DNA of 60,333 nt from DAOOKJ01 sp035385585 (GTDB lineage: Bacteria; Patescibacteriota; Minisyncoccia; UBA6257): NCBI GenBank assembly GCA_035385585.1, contig DAOOKJ010000003.1:1-60333 (forward strand). Direction: 5' to 3'. A model generated the notes under the pieces. That model saw only the letters and a program-made list of their open reading frames with translations. It ran no database searches and was not told where the DNA came from. The position numbers were made by a program, and so were the translations under genes. Below are positions 22,583 to 29,872 of the stretch, in pieces (the first letter of the stretch is position 1; each line of letters opens with the position of its first letter).

Positions 22583-22611
22583 ATTATAGCACATTACAGC
22601 AAAAATGTCAA
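22583..22611 (-). promoter_or_regulatory. Island promoter P1
   Basis: On the minus strand TTGACA (22606-22611), a 17-base spacer ending TGTGC, then TATAAT (22583-22588): a full sigma-70 consensus with extended -10. Expected start near 22576. It lies directly after the ftsI terminator, so the island has its own transcription start. The spacer end TGTGC is shared with P2 and with the -10 at 16485. Confidence 0.85.
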
Positions 22612-22618
22612 GAAAAAT

Positions 22619-22646
22619 TAAAAAAGGGGCAACTCCTTCCCCTTTT
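22619..22646 (-). terminator. Intrinsic terminator after ftsI
   Basis: On the minus strand AAAAGGGG, a 9-base loop, CCCCTTTTT, followed by further T. It lies 33 bases past the ftsI stop and closes the division operon. Confidence 0.8.
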
Positions 22647-22678
22647 CCTGTTTTCATTTTATTTTCAAATTCAATTTT

Positions 22679-24451
22679 TTACTCTATCTTCTCATCTGGG
22701 GGAATGTTGTAATAATTAATTAAAAATTGCTCTACTTCTTTAAAGGCTAAAGTCACGGTATGGCTGGCAGCGCTATTTGGGTCTATAGGCTTGTCCATTT
22801 TCACTAATATTAGGAAGCGAGGGTCTGAAGCCGGAAAAAATCCAACAAAAGTATGAATCTGATCATCTGAATATCCTCCTTTTCCAAATAAAGGAATCTG
22901 AGCTGTGCCAGTTTTTCCCCCTAAACTGTAACCTTTTATTTTGGCATTTCCTCCAAAACCATTTTCAATTACGGAAACAAGCATTGTGGTTAATGTCTGG
23001 GCAGTTTCTTTAGAAATTACCTGTTTTTGCTCTGGTTGGTCAATGGAATGATACACGCCATTTGAGTCTTCTATTGCCTCGACAATATATGGATTTACCA
23101 CTTTCCCTTCGTTTAAAAAAGCAGAATAAGCCCTTAATAAACCAATTGGAGTAACCGTAATTCCCTCGCCATAAGAGGCGGTTGCCAAATGGCTGGGGTT
23201 GGCTTTTGGATATTCCAAATTAGATAAATCGCCAGTAATTTCATTTGGCAGGTCAATGCCGGTTTTTTCATCTAAACCGAACTTTTTAAAATATTCTCTT
23301 AAATTTTGCATTCCAACTCTCTGGCCCACAAAAATCGCGCCGGTGTTAATAGAACGCTCTAAAACTTTTGTCATCGTCACATTTTTTCCATAAACTTCAT
23401 TCCGATAATTATTAATTCTATAACCAGAAATTTCAAAATACCCTTTATCATCATAAGTGGTCTCCGGCGTCACTTTTTTCAAGTCTATTCCTGCTGCCAT
23501 TGTTAAAGGTTTAATTACTGAACCTGGTTCATACATTTCTTCAACCGCGTAATTTTTATAAACTGAATAATCCTTGACTTCATTAAACTTATTTAAATTG
23601 AAAGTTGGCCAATTTGCCAAAGCTAAAATTCTGCCGGATTTTGCTTCCATTACAATGATTGAGCCTTTTACTGCCCCTCGGCCTTTGATTAAATTTTCTA
23701 AAGCCTCTTCGGTCTTAAACTGAACATTTTTATCAATAGTAATAATAAGATTTGCTCCTTCAACTGGGGCTTTATTTGAAGAAAAAAGAGAATAAATTAA
23801 TCTACCCAAAGCATCTCTAACGCCGGAATATTCACCAGGCTGACCAGATAAAATATCTTCATAATAAGATTCAAGTCCGTATCTGCCTTTTATTTTCCCA
23901 TCTTCTCCCTGAGAAACAAAGCCAATTGTTTGACTCAATAGACTATCAAATGGCCAGTAGCGAAATCTTTCTTCCTTAAAATAAATTCCCTTTATTGCCA
24001 TTTCTTTTATAATAGTCATTAGTTCTTCATCTTCAATCCTATTTACTAATGGTTCATAAGGATCGCCCTCTTTATTTAATCTATTAAAAATTTCTTCCTT
24101 CTTCAGGGACACATATGGAGCCAAAGCCTCACTTGTTTTCTGAGGGTCTTCTATTTCTTTTGGAACCGCATAAAGAGACCAATATTTTTTATTAATCGCC
24201 ACCGCGATCTTTTCCTTATCTTTGTCCTGGGTATAAATTAAACCCCGCTGGGGTAAAAGGGTGGCTTTGGCAGAATGAGTAACTTCCGCCAAAGCCCGAT
24301 ACTCTTCATGTTTTAAAATTTGGAGGTCAAATAAACGCACAGTTAAAATCGCAAAAAGGACAATAAAACCTAAATAAATAAAAAAAACTCTTCCAGAAGG
24401 ATTGATTTCTTCATTTGGAAGAATAATTTTTCGTTTATAAGACCGACGCAT
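22679..24451 (-). CDS. ftsI: Peptidoglycan transpeptidase, FtsI/PBP2-type
   Basis: Class B penicillin-binding protein that cross-links septal peptidoglycan outside the cytoplasmic membrane. The 590 residues start with a short cytosolic tail and one membrane span (about 23-45), then the PBP dimerisation domain, then the transpeptidase domain. Catalytic motifs are SVIK (in YEPGSVIKPLTMAAG, about residue 308), SIN (RSINTGAIF) and KTG (GGKTGTAQ, about 512). The SxxK motif is usually S-T-x-K; here it is S-V-I-K. It ends the mraZ-rsmH-ftsL-ftsI cluster and has its own terminator downstream. Confidence 0.94.
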   Translation of the reverse strand: MRRSYKRKIILPNEEINPSGRVFFIYLGFIVLFAILTVRLFDLQILKHEEYRALAEVTHSAKATLLPQRGLIYTQDKDKEKIAVAINKKYWSLYAVPKEIEDPQKTSEALAPYVSLKKEEIFNRLNKEGDPYEPLVNRIEDEELMTIIKEMAIKGIYFKEERFRYWPFDSLLSQTIGFVSQGEDGKIKGRYGLESYYEDILSGQPGEYSGVRDALGRLIYSLFSSNKAPVEGANLIITIDKNVQFKTEEALENLIKGRGAVKGSIIVMEAKSGRILALANWPTFNLNKFNEVKDYSVYKNYAVEEMYEPGSVIKPLTMAAGIDLKKVTPETTYDDKGYFEISGYRINNYRNEVYGKNVTMTKVLERSINTGAIFVGQRVGMQNLREYFKKFGLDEKTGIDLPNEITGDLSNLEYPKANPSHLATASYGEGITVTPIGLLRAYSAFLNEGKVVNPYIVEAIEDSNGVYHSIDQPEQKQVISKETAQTLTTMLVSVIENGFGGNAKIKGYSLGGKTGTAQIPLFGKGGYSDDQIHTFVGFFPASDPRFLILVKMDKPIDPNSAASHTVTLAFKEVEQFLINYYNIPPDEKIE

Positions 24452-24460
24452 ACCTAGATA

Positions 24461-24883
24461 TTAAAATCTTACCAAAGAGTTCTTAGCAAGATTGTCTTCT
24501 TTTAAATTCAAATAACTTATATTTTTTACTGGAACAAAATGATTTTCTTCTGCCCATTTATTAATCTCAACAGTTGATTGAGCATCGGCTAATTCTTCTT
24601 GAAGAGTGGCTAATTTTTCTTCTGTTTGACTAATTTCGTTTCTAAGTTTATAAATCTGGTAATCTAAAGAAATATTCTGACCATATAAAATAAGCCAAAA
24701 AATGAGAAAGGTTATCAGTGGAGCGAAAAGAAACACCGCTAATTTGATATGACCAAAATGTTTCTTAATGTCTAAAATTGGAGAAAAGAAGTGAAATTTC
24801 TTGCTGGGATATTTACGGCTTGAAACAAGAACAATTGGCCGCCTGATTTTTTTTGAATTGGAGTAATCGTAGATAATTGTCAT
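24461..24883 (-). CDS. ftsL: FtsL-like septum protein
   Basis: A 140-residue single-span protein: a basic cytosolic N-terminus, a membrane segment at about 48-68 (LAVFLFAPLITFLIFWLIL), then a coiled coil (IYKLRNEISQTEEKLATLQE) and a short periplasm-side tail. This is the layout of FtsL, which joins FtsB and FtsQ in the divisome. The family is weakly conserved in sequence; position between rsmH and ftsI supports the name. Confidence 0.8.
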   Translation of the reverse strand: MTIIYDYSNSKKIRRPIVLVSSRKYPSKKFHFFSPILDIKKHFGHIKLAVFLFAPLITFLIFWLILYGQNISLDYQIYKLRNEISQTEEKLATLQEELADAQSTVEINKWAEENHFVPVKNISYLNLKEDNLAKNSLVRF

Positions 24884-24887
24884 ATTT

Positions 24888-25772
24888 TTATTTATTAATT
24901 TTTTTTATTGTCCTTAATTTTGCTGAACTAGATTTAGGATTTAGTGAAATTTCTTCTTTTGAGGGAGTAATTGGTTTTTTTGTGAGAATTTCACCCTTGT
25001 TTTGTTTTTCTAATTCTTTAAAAAAATTTTTGATAATTCTATCTTCGAGCGAATGAAAAGAAATGACAACTAATCTTCCATTTGGTTTCAAAACTTCAAA
25101 AGCCTCATCTATCCCTTTTTTGATATTTTCTAATTCGTTATTAGTTGCGATTCTTAAGGCCTGAAAAGTTCTGGTAGGAAAAGGGAGGCGATGTTTATCA
25201 TAGTTTCTGGGTAGGACTCTTTTTAAAAGTTCAACCAAATCCATTGTTGTTTCAAACTTTTTCTCTTTTCTTGTTTTGACAACTGCCTTCGCTATTTTAA
25301 AAGAATATCTTTCTTCACCAAATTCTCTTAAAATTTTTTCAATTTCTTTCTCCGGATACCAGTTAAGAATATCTTTGGCTGTTAAATCCTGATTAACATC
25401 AAATCTCATATCAAGCGGCTCGTTTTTTTTGTAAGTGAAACCGCGGCCGGATTCTTCTAAGTGATAGGTGCAAATCCCAAAGTCAAAGAGAACTCCATTT
25501 ACTTCATAAAACTGATAATCTTTTACTATTTCTTTTAAATTGGTGTAACTACCGTTAACTAAAATCAATCTCTTAATATCTTTAAACCTCTCTTTAACTT
25601 TTTCATAAATTTCTTTGTCAATTTCTATGCCCAAAACTTTTCCCTGAAGCTTATTATGTTCTAAAATTTTTAACGAATGCCCGCCTTCGCCAAATGTCGC
25701 ATCAATAAAATCTTCGTTGGCTTGCGGTTTAAGATATTGGATTACTTCTTTTAAAAGAACGGGTAAATGCAT
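24888..25772 (-). CDS. rsmH: 16S rRNA m4C1402 methyltransferase RsmH
   Basis: Methylates N4 of C1402 in 16S rRNA using SAM. I start it at ATG 25772 (MHLPVLLKEVIQYL, 294 residues), the family's usual beginning; a TTG at 25787 is less likely. It has the SAM motif DATFGEGGHSLKIL, then GRGFTYKKNEPLDMRFD near 110, FPTRTFQALRIATNNEL near 205 and VISFHSLEDRIIKNFF near 237, all family hallmarks. It sits between mraZ and ftsL as in many division clusters. Confidence 0.96.
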   Translation of the reverse strand: MHLPVLLKEVIQYLKPQANEDFIDATFGEGGHSLKILEHNKLQGKVLGIEIDKEIYEKVKERFKDIKRLILVNGSYTNLKEIVKDYQFYEVNGVLFDFGICTYHLEESGRGFTYKKNEPLDMRFDVNQDLTAKDILNWYPEKEIEKILREFGEERYSFKIAKAVVKTRKEKKFETTMDLVELLKRVLPRNYDKHRLPFPTRTFQALRIATNNELENIKKGIDEAFEVLKPNGRLVVISFHSLEDRIIKNFFKELEKQNKGEILTKKPITPSKEEISLNPKSSSAKLRTIKKINK

Positions 25773-25841
25773 GAAAAAATAAGTCAAATTTCAAAGGTCA
25801 AAAGCCTAAATTAATGGTTAATAAAACTGTCATCCTGAATA

Positions 25842-26273
25842 TTATATCCCTAAGTCACTCAGTTTTTCCGCAATATCACTTGATTCTTTTTCCGTGCGTT
25901 TTTTATATTCTTCCCAAAGTTCTTCATCCCAAATTTCCAACCGGTTATAAACACCGGCAATTACAATTCTTTTTTTTAAATTGGCAAATTTTCGCAGATA
26001 ATCAGGAATAACAATTCTTCCCTGGTTATCTAACAAAACATTCATTGCGCCAGCCAGCATTAATCTTTGAAAAGCCCGAGAATTTGCCTGACTCAAAGGT
26101 AAATTTTTAATTTTTGATACTATCTCCTCCCAATCTTTTTTCGGAAAAATAAATAAACAATTATCAAGTCCCCGAGTAATAGTTACCTCTTCGCCTAAAA
26201 GAGTTCTCAATTTTGCCGGCATTGCGATTCTTCCTTTTGAATCTAAATTGTAATGATATTCGCCAATTAACAT
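25842..26273 (-). CDS. mraZ: Transcriptional regulator MraZ
   Basis: A 143-residue protein with two SpoVT/AbrB-like half domains, DSKGRIAMPAKLR (about 11-23) and DNQGRIVIPDYLR (about 82-94). MraZ binds short direct repeats in its own promoter and controls the division cluster. Several GTGGAT repeats at about 10-base intervals lie upstream (26281-26332). First gene of mraZ-rsmH-ftsL-ftsI. Confidence 0.95.
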   Translation of the reverse strand: MLIGEYHYNLDSKGRIAMPAKLRTLLGEEVTITRGLDNCLFIFPKKDWEEIVSKIKNLPLSQANSRAFQRLMLAGAMNVLLDNQGRIVIPDYLRKFANLKKRIVIAGVYNRLEIWDEELWEEYKKRTEKESSDIAEKLSDLGI

Positions 26274-26281
26274 ATTTTAAG

Positions 26282-26472
26282 TTATCCACAATTACCCTTA
26301 GTTATCCCCACAGTTATCCACAATCATCCACTTTCCTCCATTTTATTATTTTTTCAACCCTAAAGTCAAGAGTAAATACCACTAAAAAACACCCTTTGAA
26401 TAAAGGGTGTTTTTTTGCTTTAATAATAGATATTCCTTTTTTACCTGTTTACTTATCCACTATTTATTCACA
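26282..26472. promoter_or_regulatory. Cluster of DnaA-box-like / MraZ-repeat sites
   Basis: On the plus strand TTATCCACA occurs at 26282-26290 and 26314-26322, TTATCCCCA at 26302-26310, TTATCCACT at 26453-26461 and TTATTCACA at 26464-26472. Three match the DnaA-box consensus TTATNCACA exactly. Read on the minus strand, the first three give GTGGAT/GTGGGG repeats spaced by about 10, as expected for MraZ binding in the mraZ promoter. Both readings are possible. Confidence 0.6.
26384..26415. terminator. Bidirectional intrinsic terminator
   Basis: AAAAAACACCCTTT, a 4-base loop, AAAGGGTGTTTTTT: a perfect 14-bp stem with runs of A and T at the ends. It separates the upstream region from the mraZ promoter. 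Confidence 0.8.
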
Positions 26473-26563
26473 TCAACTTTTGCTTCTTTTCATTTGCCAA
26501 AAATTCTTTTTTAGTTTCTTCAAAAAAAGACTTGCTGTCAAATTGTTCCGAGGATTTTGGCAT
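26468..26563 (-). CDS. Possible 31-aa peptide
   Basis: A short frame from ATG 26563 reads MPKSSEQFDSKSFFEETKKE and then FLANEKKQKLM. It is charged and soluble. A TATAAT lies about 20 bases upstream on the minus strand, but there is no Shine-Dalgarno sequence. It has no known relatives that I recognise and may be chance. Confidence 0.3.
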   Translation of the reverse strand: MPKSSEQFDSKSFFEETKKEFLANEKKQKLM

Positions 26564-26629
26564 AAATTTTATCTATCACATATTATATCACTTTTTAAAA
26601 ATATTATAAACTCACTAATATTTTTAGAA

Positions 26630-26665
26630 CTAAAAAAGGCGGCTAATGATTCCCCGCTTTTTGCC
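26630..26665 (-). terminator. Probable terminator after tRNA-Val
   Basis: On the minus strand AAAAAGCGG and CCGCCTTTTTT flank an unpaired segment, ending in six T. It lies about 90 bases past tRNA-Val. Pairing is imperfect. Confidence 0.4.
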
Positions 26666-26755
26666 ACCTCTCGTATATCAAATTTCAATTGAATCTTTTC
26701 CGCTTAATGCTCCCGCAAACCTCTGAAATTCAAGTAAAGTAAGGTAAGACTTCTG

Positions 26756-26830
26756 TGGTGGGCAATGCAGGATTCGAACCTGCGACCTCGTCGATGTGAA
26801 CGACGCGCTCTGCCACTGAGCTAATTACCC
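26756..26830 (-). tRNA. tRNA-Val (anticodon CAC), CCA encoded
   Basis: Acceptor GGGTAAT/ATTGCCC (one G-T pair), D-arm GCTC/GAGC, anticodon stem CGTCG/CGACG with loop TTCACAT (anticodon CAC), T-arm GCAGG/CCTGC with TTCGAAT, discriminator A, and an encoded CCA. Confidence 0.97.
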
Positions 26831-26938
26831 AATGATGCAAAAGCAAATTAAGATATACACTCTTTTTAATAAATCATAGCAAAATTTCTATAAAAAAGAA
26901 ACTCTATTATTAGAGTTTCTTTCATCCTATCGTCTTTT

Positions 26939-27340
26939 TTATTTTATTTCAACGCTTGCTCCGGCTTCTTCTAATTTCATTTTAATCTCTTCTGCTTCGG
27001 CTAAAGAGATATTTTCTTTAACCGGCTTTGGCGCGGCGTCAACCAAATCTTTTGATTCTTTAAGGCCTAAACCTAACAAATCCTTTACCACTTTAATAAC
27101 TTGTAATTTTGATTGTCCGCTATCTTTTAAAATCACGGAAACTGTTTCTTTCTGAGCCGCTTCCCCGGCATCAGATTGAGACGCATTAGCGGCGCCAGTA
27201 TTAGATATTACCGGCATGGCGGAAACGCCAAATTTCTCTTCCAAGGCCTTTACTAAATCATTTAATTCTAAAACTGAAAGTTCTTCTATTTCTTTAATGA
27301 TTTTTTCCAATTTTTCTGATAGTTTTTTTTCTTCTGCCAT
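26939..27340 (-). CDS. rplL: 50S ribosomal protein L7/L12
   Basis: The multi-copy stalk protein that recruits translation factors. The 133 residues show an N-terminal dimer helix region (about 1-35), a flexible Ala/Ser-rich hinge (about 45-65) and the C-terminal domain with KLQVIKVVKDLLGLGLKESK, then KDLVDAAPKPVKENISLAEA. It follows rplJ after an 88-base gap that holds a small GC-rich hairpin (ATCCCTCG/CGGGAT). Confidence 0.96.
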   Translation of the reverse strand: MAEEKKLSEKLEKIIKEIEELSVLELNDLVKALEEKFGVSAMPVISNTGAANASQSDAGEAAQKETVSVILKDSGQSKLQVIKVVKDLLGLGLKESKDLVDAAPKPVKENISLAEAEEIKMKLEEAGASVEIK

Positions 27341-27428
27341 ATTTTTAGTTTAAAATTATTTTAAGGTATCTGAAACAAGTTCAGAGATCCCTCGCTTTGC
27401 TCGGGATGACAACTTAGTTGTCATTTTT

Positions 27429-27959
27429 TTATTGTTTTCCTACTGATTGTTTTCCTATTGCATTGATTACCATCGCTAATCTAAAAAGATTGCTTTTCAA
27501 AGAATAAGCTAAACGATAAAAGGGTGAATAAACTGCTCCTGCTAACCGACCATATAAAACATTTTTAGCAGGGATATTTGCCAACTCTTCTACCACGCTG
27601 GCTGTCAAAAACTCATTGTTTAACAAACCTCCTATAATTTTGAAATTTTCATTCTGTTTGGAAAATTCTTTTACAATCTTGGCTGGGGCAAGGGGGTCTT
27701 CAAAAGCAAAATTAACCAATACTGACCCTTCTAATTTTTCTCGCCAATCCTCCTTTAATCCCTTTCTTTTCAAAGCCAAATCTAAAAGAGTTTTCTTAAT
27801 TACCTTCGCCTTACCGCCAACTTCTTTTAATTTCGCTTTGTAATTGTTTAACTGGGAAGTTTTCACTCCATTAATTGATGAGAAATAAAGAGCAGTGGCT
27901 TCGCCTAAATCCTCTTCCAGTTCTTTTATAATCTCCCGTTTTTTATCTTTTGAAATCAT
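27429..27959 (-). CDS. rplJ: 50S ribosomal protein L10
   Basis: Stalk base protein that binds 23S rRNA and anchors L7/L12 through its C-terminal helix. The 176 residues start KDKKREIIKELEEDLGEATA and include the family segment GGKAKVIKKTLLDLALKRKG. It lies after a leader that folds as an L10-binding attenuator (27961-28073), so L10 probably controls its own expression. rplK and rplA are not adjacent; tRNA-Thr is upstream. Confidence 0.95.
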   Translation of the reverse strand: MISKDKKREIIKELEEDLGEATALYFSSINGVKTSQLNNYKAKLKEVGGKAKVIKKTLLDLALKRKGLKEDWREKLEGSVLVNFAFEDPLAPAKIVKEFSKQNENFKIIGGLLNNEFLTASVVEELANIPAKNVLYGRLAGAVYSPFYRLAYSLKSNLFRLAMVINAIGKQSVGKQ

Positions 27960-27960
27960 A

Positions 27961-28073
27961 ATAAAAAATGTCTATTAGTTTAATAGACATTAGGCTCTTT
28001 TAAAAGCAGAAAAGCCGATTTTCCCTCGTTAGGCTTTACCCCTTAAAGGCACCTAATGTCTTCGGAATAGATA
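27961..28073 (-). promoter_or_regulatory. L10 leader with terminator/antiterminator
   Basis: On the minus strand GACATTAGG (28052-28060) pairs with CCTAATGTC (27986-27994) around internal hairpins, with CCTAACGAGG near 28025-28034, in the pattern of the bacterial ribosomal L10 leader. A second hairpin ATGTCTATTA/TAATAGACAT (27968-27990) followed by T6 shares bases with that long-range stem, so only one can form. This is a terminator just before the rplJ start, probably controlled by L10. Confidence 0.8.
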
Positions 28074-28079
28074 TAATTA

Positions 28080-28108
28080 AGTGTAGCAAAATATTAAAAT
28101 AAAGTCAA
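28080..28108 (-). promoter_or_regulatory. Promoter of rplJ-rplL
   Basis: On the minus strand TTGACT (28103-28108), a 17-base spacer ending TTGC, then TACACT (28080-28085). Expected start near 28073, at the head of the L10 leader. Confidence 0.7.
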
Positions 28109-28166
28109 CCCCGCACCTTTAAAGATTGATTTTATAAATATGCCTTTGGCATTTATCTTCTAAAGG
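28109..28166. repeat. GC-rich hairpin between tRNA-Thr and the rplJ promoter
   Basis: CCCCGCACCTTTA and TAAAGGTGCGGGG are perfect inverted copies. The interior can fold further (AAGAT/ATCTT, and ATGCC/GGCAT with a TTT loop). It could end or process the tRNA-Thr transcript; there is no long T-run. Confidence 0.75.
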
Positions 28167-28181
28167 TGCGGGGCAACTCAG

Positions 28182-28254
28182 AGCCGATGGTCGGAATCGA
28201 ACCGACAACCTTACCCTTACGAAGGGTCTGCTCTTCCTATTGAGCTACATCGGC
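28182..28254 (-). tRNA. tRNA-Thr (anticodon CGT), CCA not encoded
   Basis: Acceptor GCCGATG/CATCGGC, D-arm GCTC/GAGC, anticodon stem ACCC/GGGT with loop TTCGTAA (anticodon CGT), T-arm GTCGG/CCGAC with TTCGATT, discriminator T. The next bases are CTG, so CCA must be added by an enzyme. Confidence 0.96.
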
Positions 28255-28324
28255 TTTTTATTTTTATTTTACCACAAATTAGTAAAATTGCCAGACAATT
28301 CAATTTTTGTTAGAATGAGTCTGA

Positions 28325-29404
28325 ATGACTGATTATAATAAAAAAGTAGTTTTGGGAATGTCCGGAGGCGTAGACTCTTCAATGAGTTTAATTTTACTTA
28401 AAAAAAGAGGTTATGAGCCTATTGGAATAACTCTCAAACTTCCTGTTTGGAAAAATCAAAAAAATCTTTTAAGAGAAAATATCTGCTGTACTACAGAATC
28501 TATTAATTTGGCAAAGTCAATCTGCCAACAATTTGACGTTCCGTATTTTATTCTAAATAAACAAAAAGAATTTAAAAAAACAGTAGTCAATTATTTTAAA
28601 AAAGAAATTAAAAATAACAGAACGCCGAACCCCTGCGTAATTTGCAATCGTTATTTTAAATTTAAATATTTGATTGATTGGGCAAAAAAACATAAAATTT
28701 TTTATATTGCAACTGGCCATTACGCTAAAATCAAATACAATCCGAAAACAAAAAAATATGAACTATTCAGGGCAAAAGACAAAAAAAAAGACCAAAGTTA
28801 TAATTTATCTTTTCTAACCCAGAATCAGTTAAAACGCCTTATTTTCCCCATTGGTAATTTATATAAAAAAGAGGTTTATAAATTAATAGAAAAAGAAAGA
28901 TTCTCCATTTTTTGCCAAAAACCTCAGAGCCAGGATTTTTGTTTTGTTTCCGGCAAATCGCTTCAGGAATTCATTAAAAGTTATCTAAAACCAAAACCAG
29001 GATTAATCATTGATAAATCGGGAAAGATTCTCGGCAAACACAATGGCTTAAATTTCTATACTTTAGGCCAAAGAAAAGGCTTAAAATTGGCGAACGGTCC
29101 TTTTTATGTTTTAAATTTTAAACCGAAAGAAAATACCCTTGTTGTTACTAATAATAAAAGGGATTTATTAAAAAGAGAAATTGTTATTTCACCAATAAAT
29201 TTTATTAGCGGTATTCCGCCTAAAAAGCCAATTGAAGTAATGGTCAAAACTCGTTCGCAGCAAAAATTAAGCAAAGCAAATCTGATTCCTTTTAGAAGAA
29301 AATATAAAATAAAATTTAAAAAACCAGTTCTTTCGCCAACTCCTGGGCAATTCGCAGTTTTCTATCAAAACAACAAGTGTCTTGGAGGTGGCGTAATAAA
29401 CTAG
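28325..29404 (+). CDS. mnmA: tRNA-specific 2-thiouridylase MnmA
   Basis: Adds sulfur to U34 of tRNA-Lys, -Glu and -Gln in the cytosol using ATP. The 359 residues have the PP-loop MSGGVDSS at 10-17, the catalytic Cys in NPCVICN (about 103), the second Cys in SQDFCFVSG (about 205), and GQRKGLKLANGPFYVL in the central domain. Length is typical. It is the only plus-strand protein gene in this part, directly after the divergent tRNA-Thr. Confidence 0.96.
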   Translation: MTDYNKKVVLGMSGGVDSSMSLILLKKRGYEPIGITLKLPVWKNQKNLLRENICCTTESINLAKSICQQFDVPYFILNKQKEFKKTVVNYFKKEIKNNRTPNPCVICNRYFKFKYLIDWAKKHKIFYIATGHYAKIKYNPKTKKYELFRAKDKKKDQSYNLSFLTQNQLKRLIFPIGNLYKKEVYKLIEKERFSIFCQKPQSQDFCFVSGKSLQEFIKSYLKPKPGLIIDKSGKILGKHNGLNFYTLGQRKGLKLANGPFYVLNFKPKENTLVVTNNKRDLLKREIVISPINFISGIPPKKPIEVMVKTRSQQKLSKANLIPFRRKYKIKFKKPVLSPTPGQFAVFYQNNKCLGGGVIN

Positions 29405-29471
29405 GCTGTCTGCCTCCAATACTGCTTCAGCGCTGGTTGTCAACTCGCTCCAGCCGCTGAGTCGCAGCCTA
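29402..29471. repeat. GC-rich nested hairpin after mnmA
   Basis: TAGGCTG (29402-29408) pairs with CAGCCTA (29465-29471), and inside CAGCGCTGG pairs with CCAGCCGCTG with one bulge. The outer arm starts at the mnmA stop codon. Composition resembles the GC-rich block at 110-235. It may end the mnmA transcript. Confidence 0.65.
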
Positions 29472-29627
29472 AACTCTTGGGTTAACGGCTTTCGCTTCGC
29501 TCTAGAAAAAGCCTATTGAGATTACAAGGCTTGCCTCAAAAATATTGGGGCAAATTTTAAAACAATGAATATACAATCACTAACATTTAATCTAAATTAA
29601 GAGTTACTTATAAGATAAGGAGGCAAT

Positions 29628-29696
29628 ATGGCAACGGTTTCAGTTCTAAAAGTTAAAAGAAACAAACTGACAATCAAAAAATCATTTCTTTATTAA
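29628..29696 (+). CDS. Possible 22-aa peptide with strong ribosome-binding site
   Basis: AAGGAGG five bases before ATG 29628 opens the frame MATVSVLKVKRNKLTIKKSF followed by LY and a stop. It is basic and short. A strong Shine-Dalgarno sequence is rare in this window outside the island, which makes it noteworthy. No homologue comes to mind; it could be the decayed start of a longer gene. The rest of 29472-29782 holds nothing else I can support. Confidence 0.35.
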   Translation: MATVSVLKVKRNKLTIKKSFLY

Positions 29697-29782
29697 AAAT
29701 TATTAGCTAGCTTCCTTTTTTTAATTCCAAAACATTTCTTATTTGATGAATAATTTCTTAAATAAAGGAGGTTAAATTATTG

Positions 29783-29853
29783 AGCGGGTGAAGGGAATCG
29801 AACCCTCTCCTTGACCTTGGGAAGGTCACGTACTGCCAATATACTACACCCGC
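29783..29853 (-). tRNA. tRNA-Gly (anticodon CCC), CCA not encoded
   Basis: Acceptor GCGGGTG/CACCCGC, D-arm GTA/TAC, anticodon stem TGACC/GGTCA with loop TTCCCAA (anticodon CCC), T-arm GAGGG/CCCTT with TTCGATT, discriminator T. The bases after it are CA, not CCA. Confidence 0.96.
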
Positions 29854-29872
29854 ATTTTTCTCTCTTACCTTT

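Noticed and set aside
26213..26692. A 159-codon plus-strand frame
   Set aside because: It overlaps the mraZ start, the DnaA-box/MraZ region and a terminator, and its protein is low-complexity without any family pattern.
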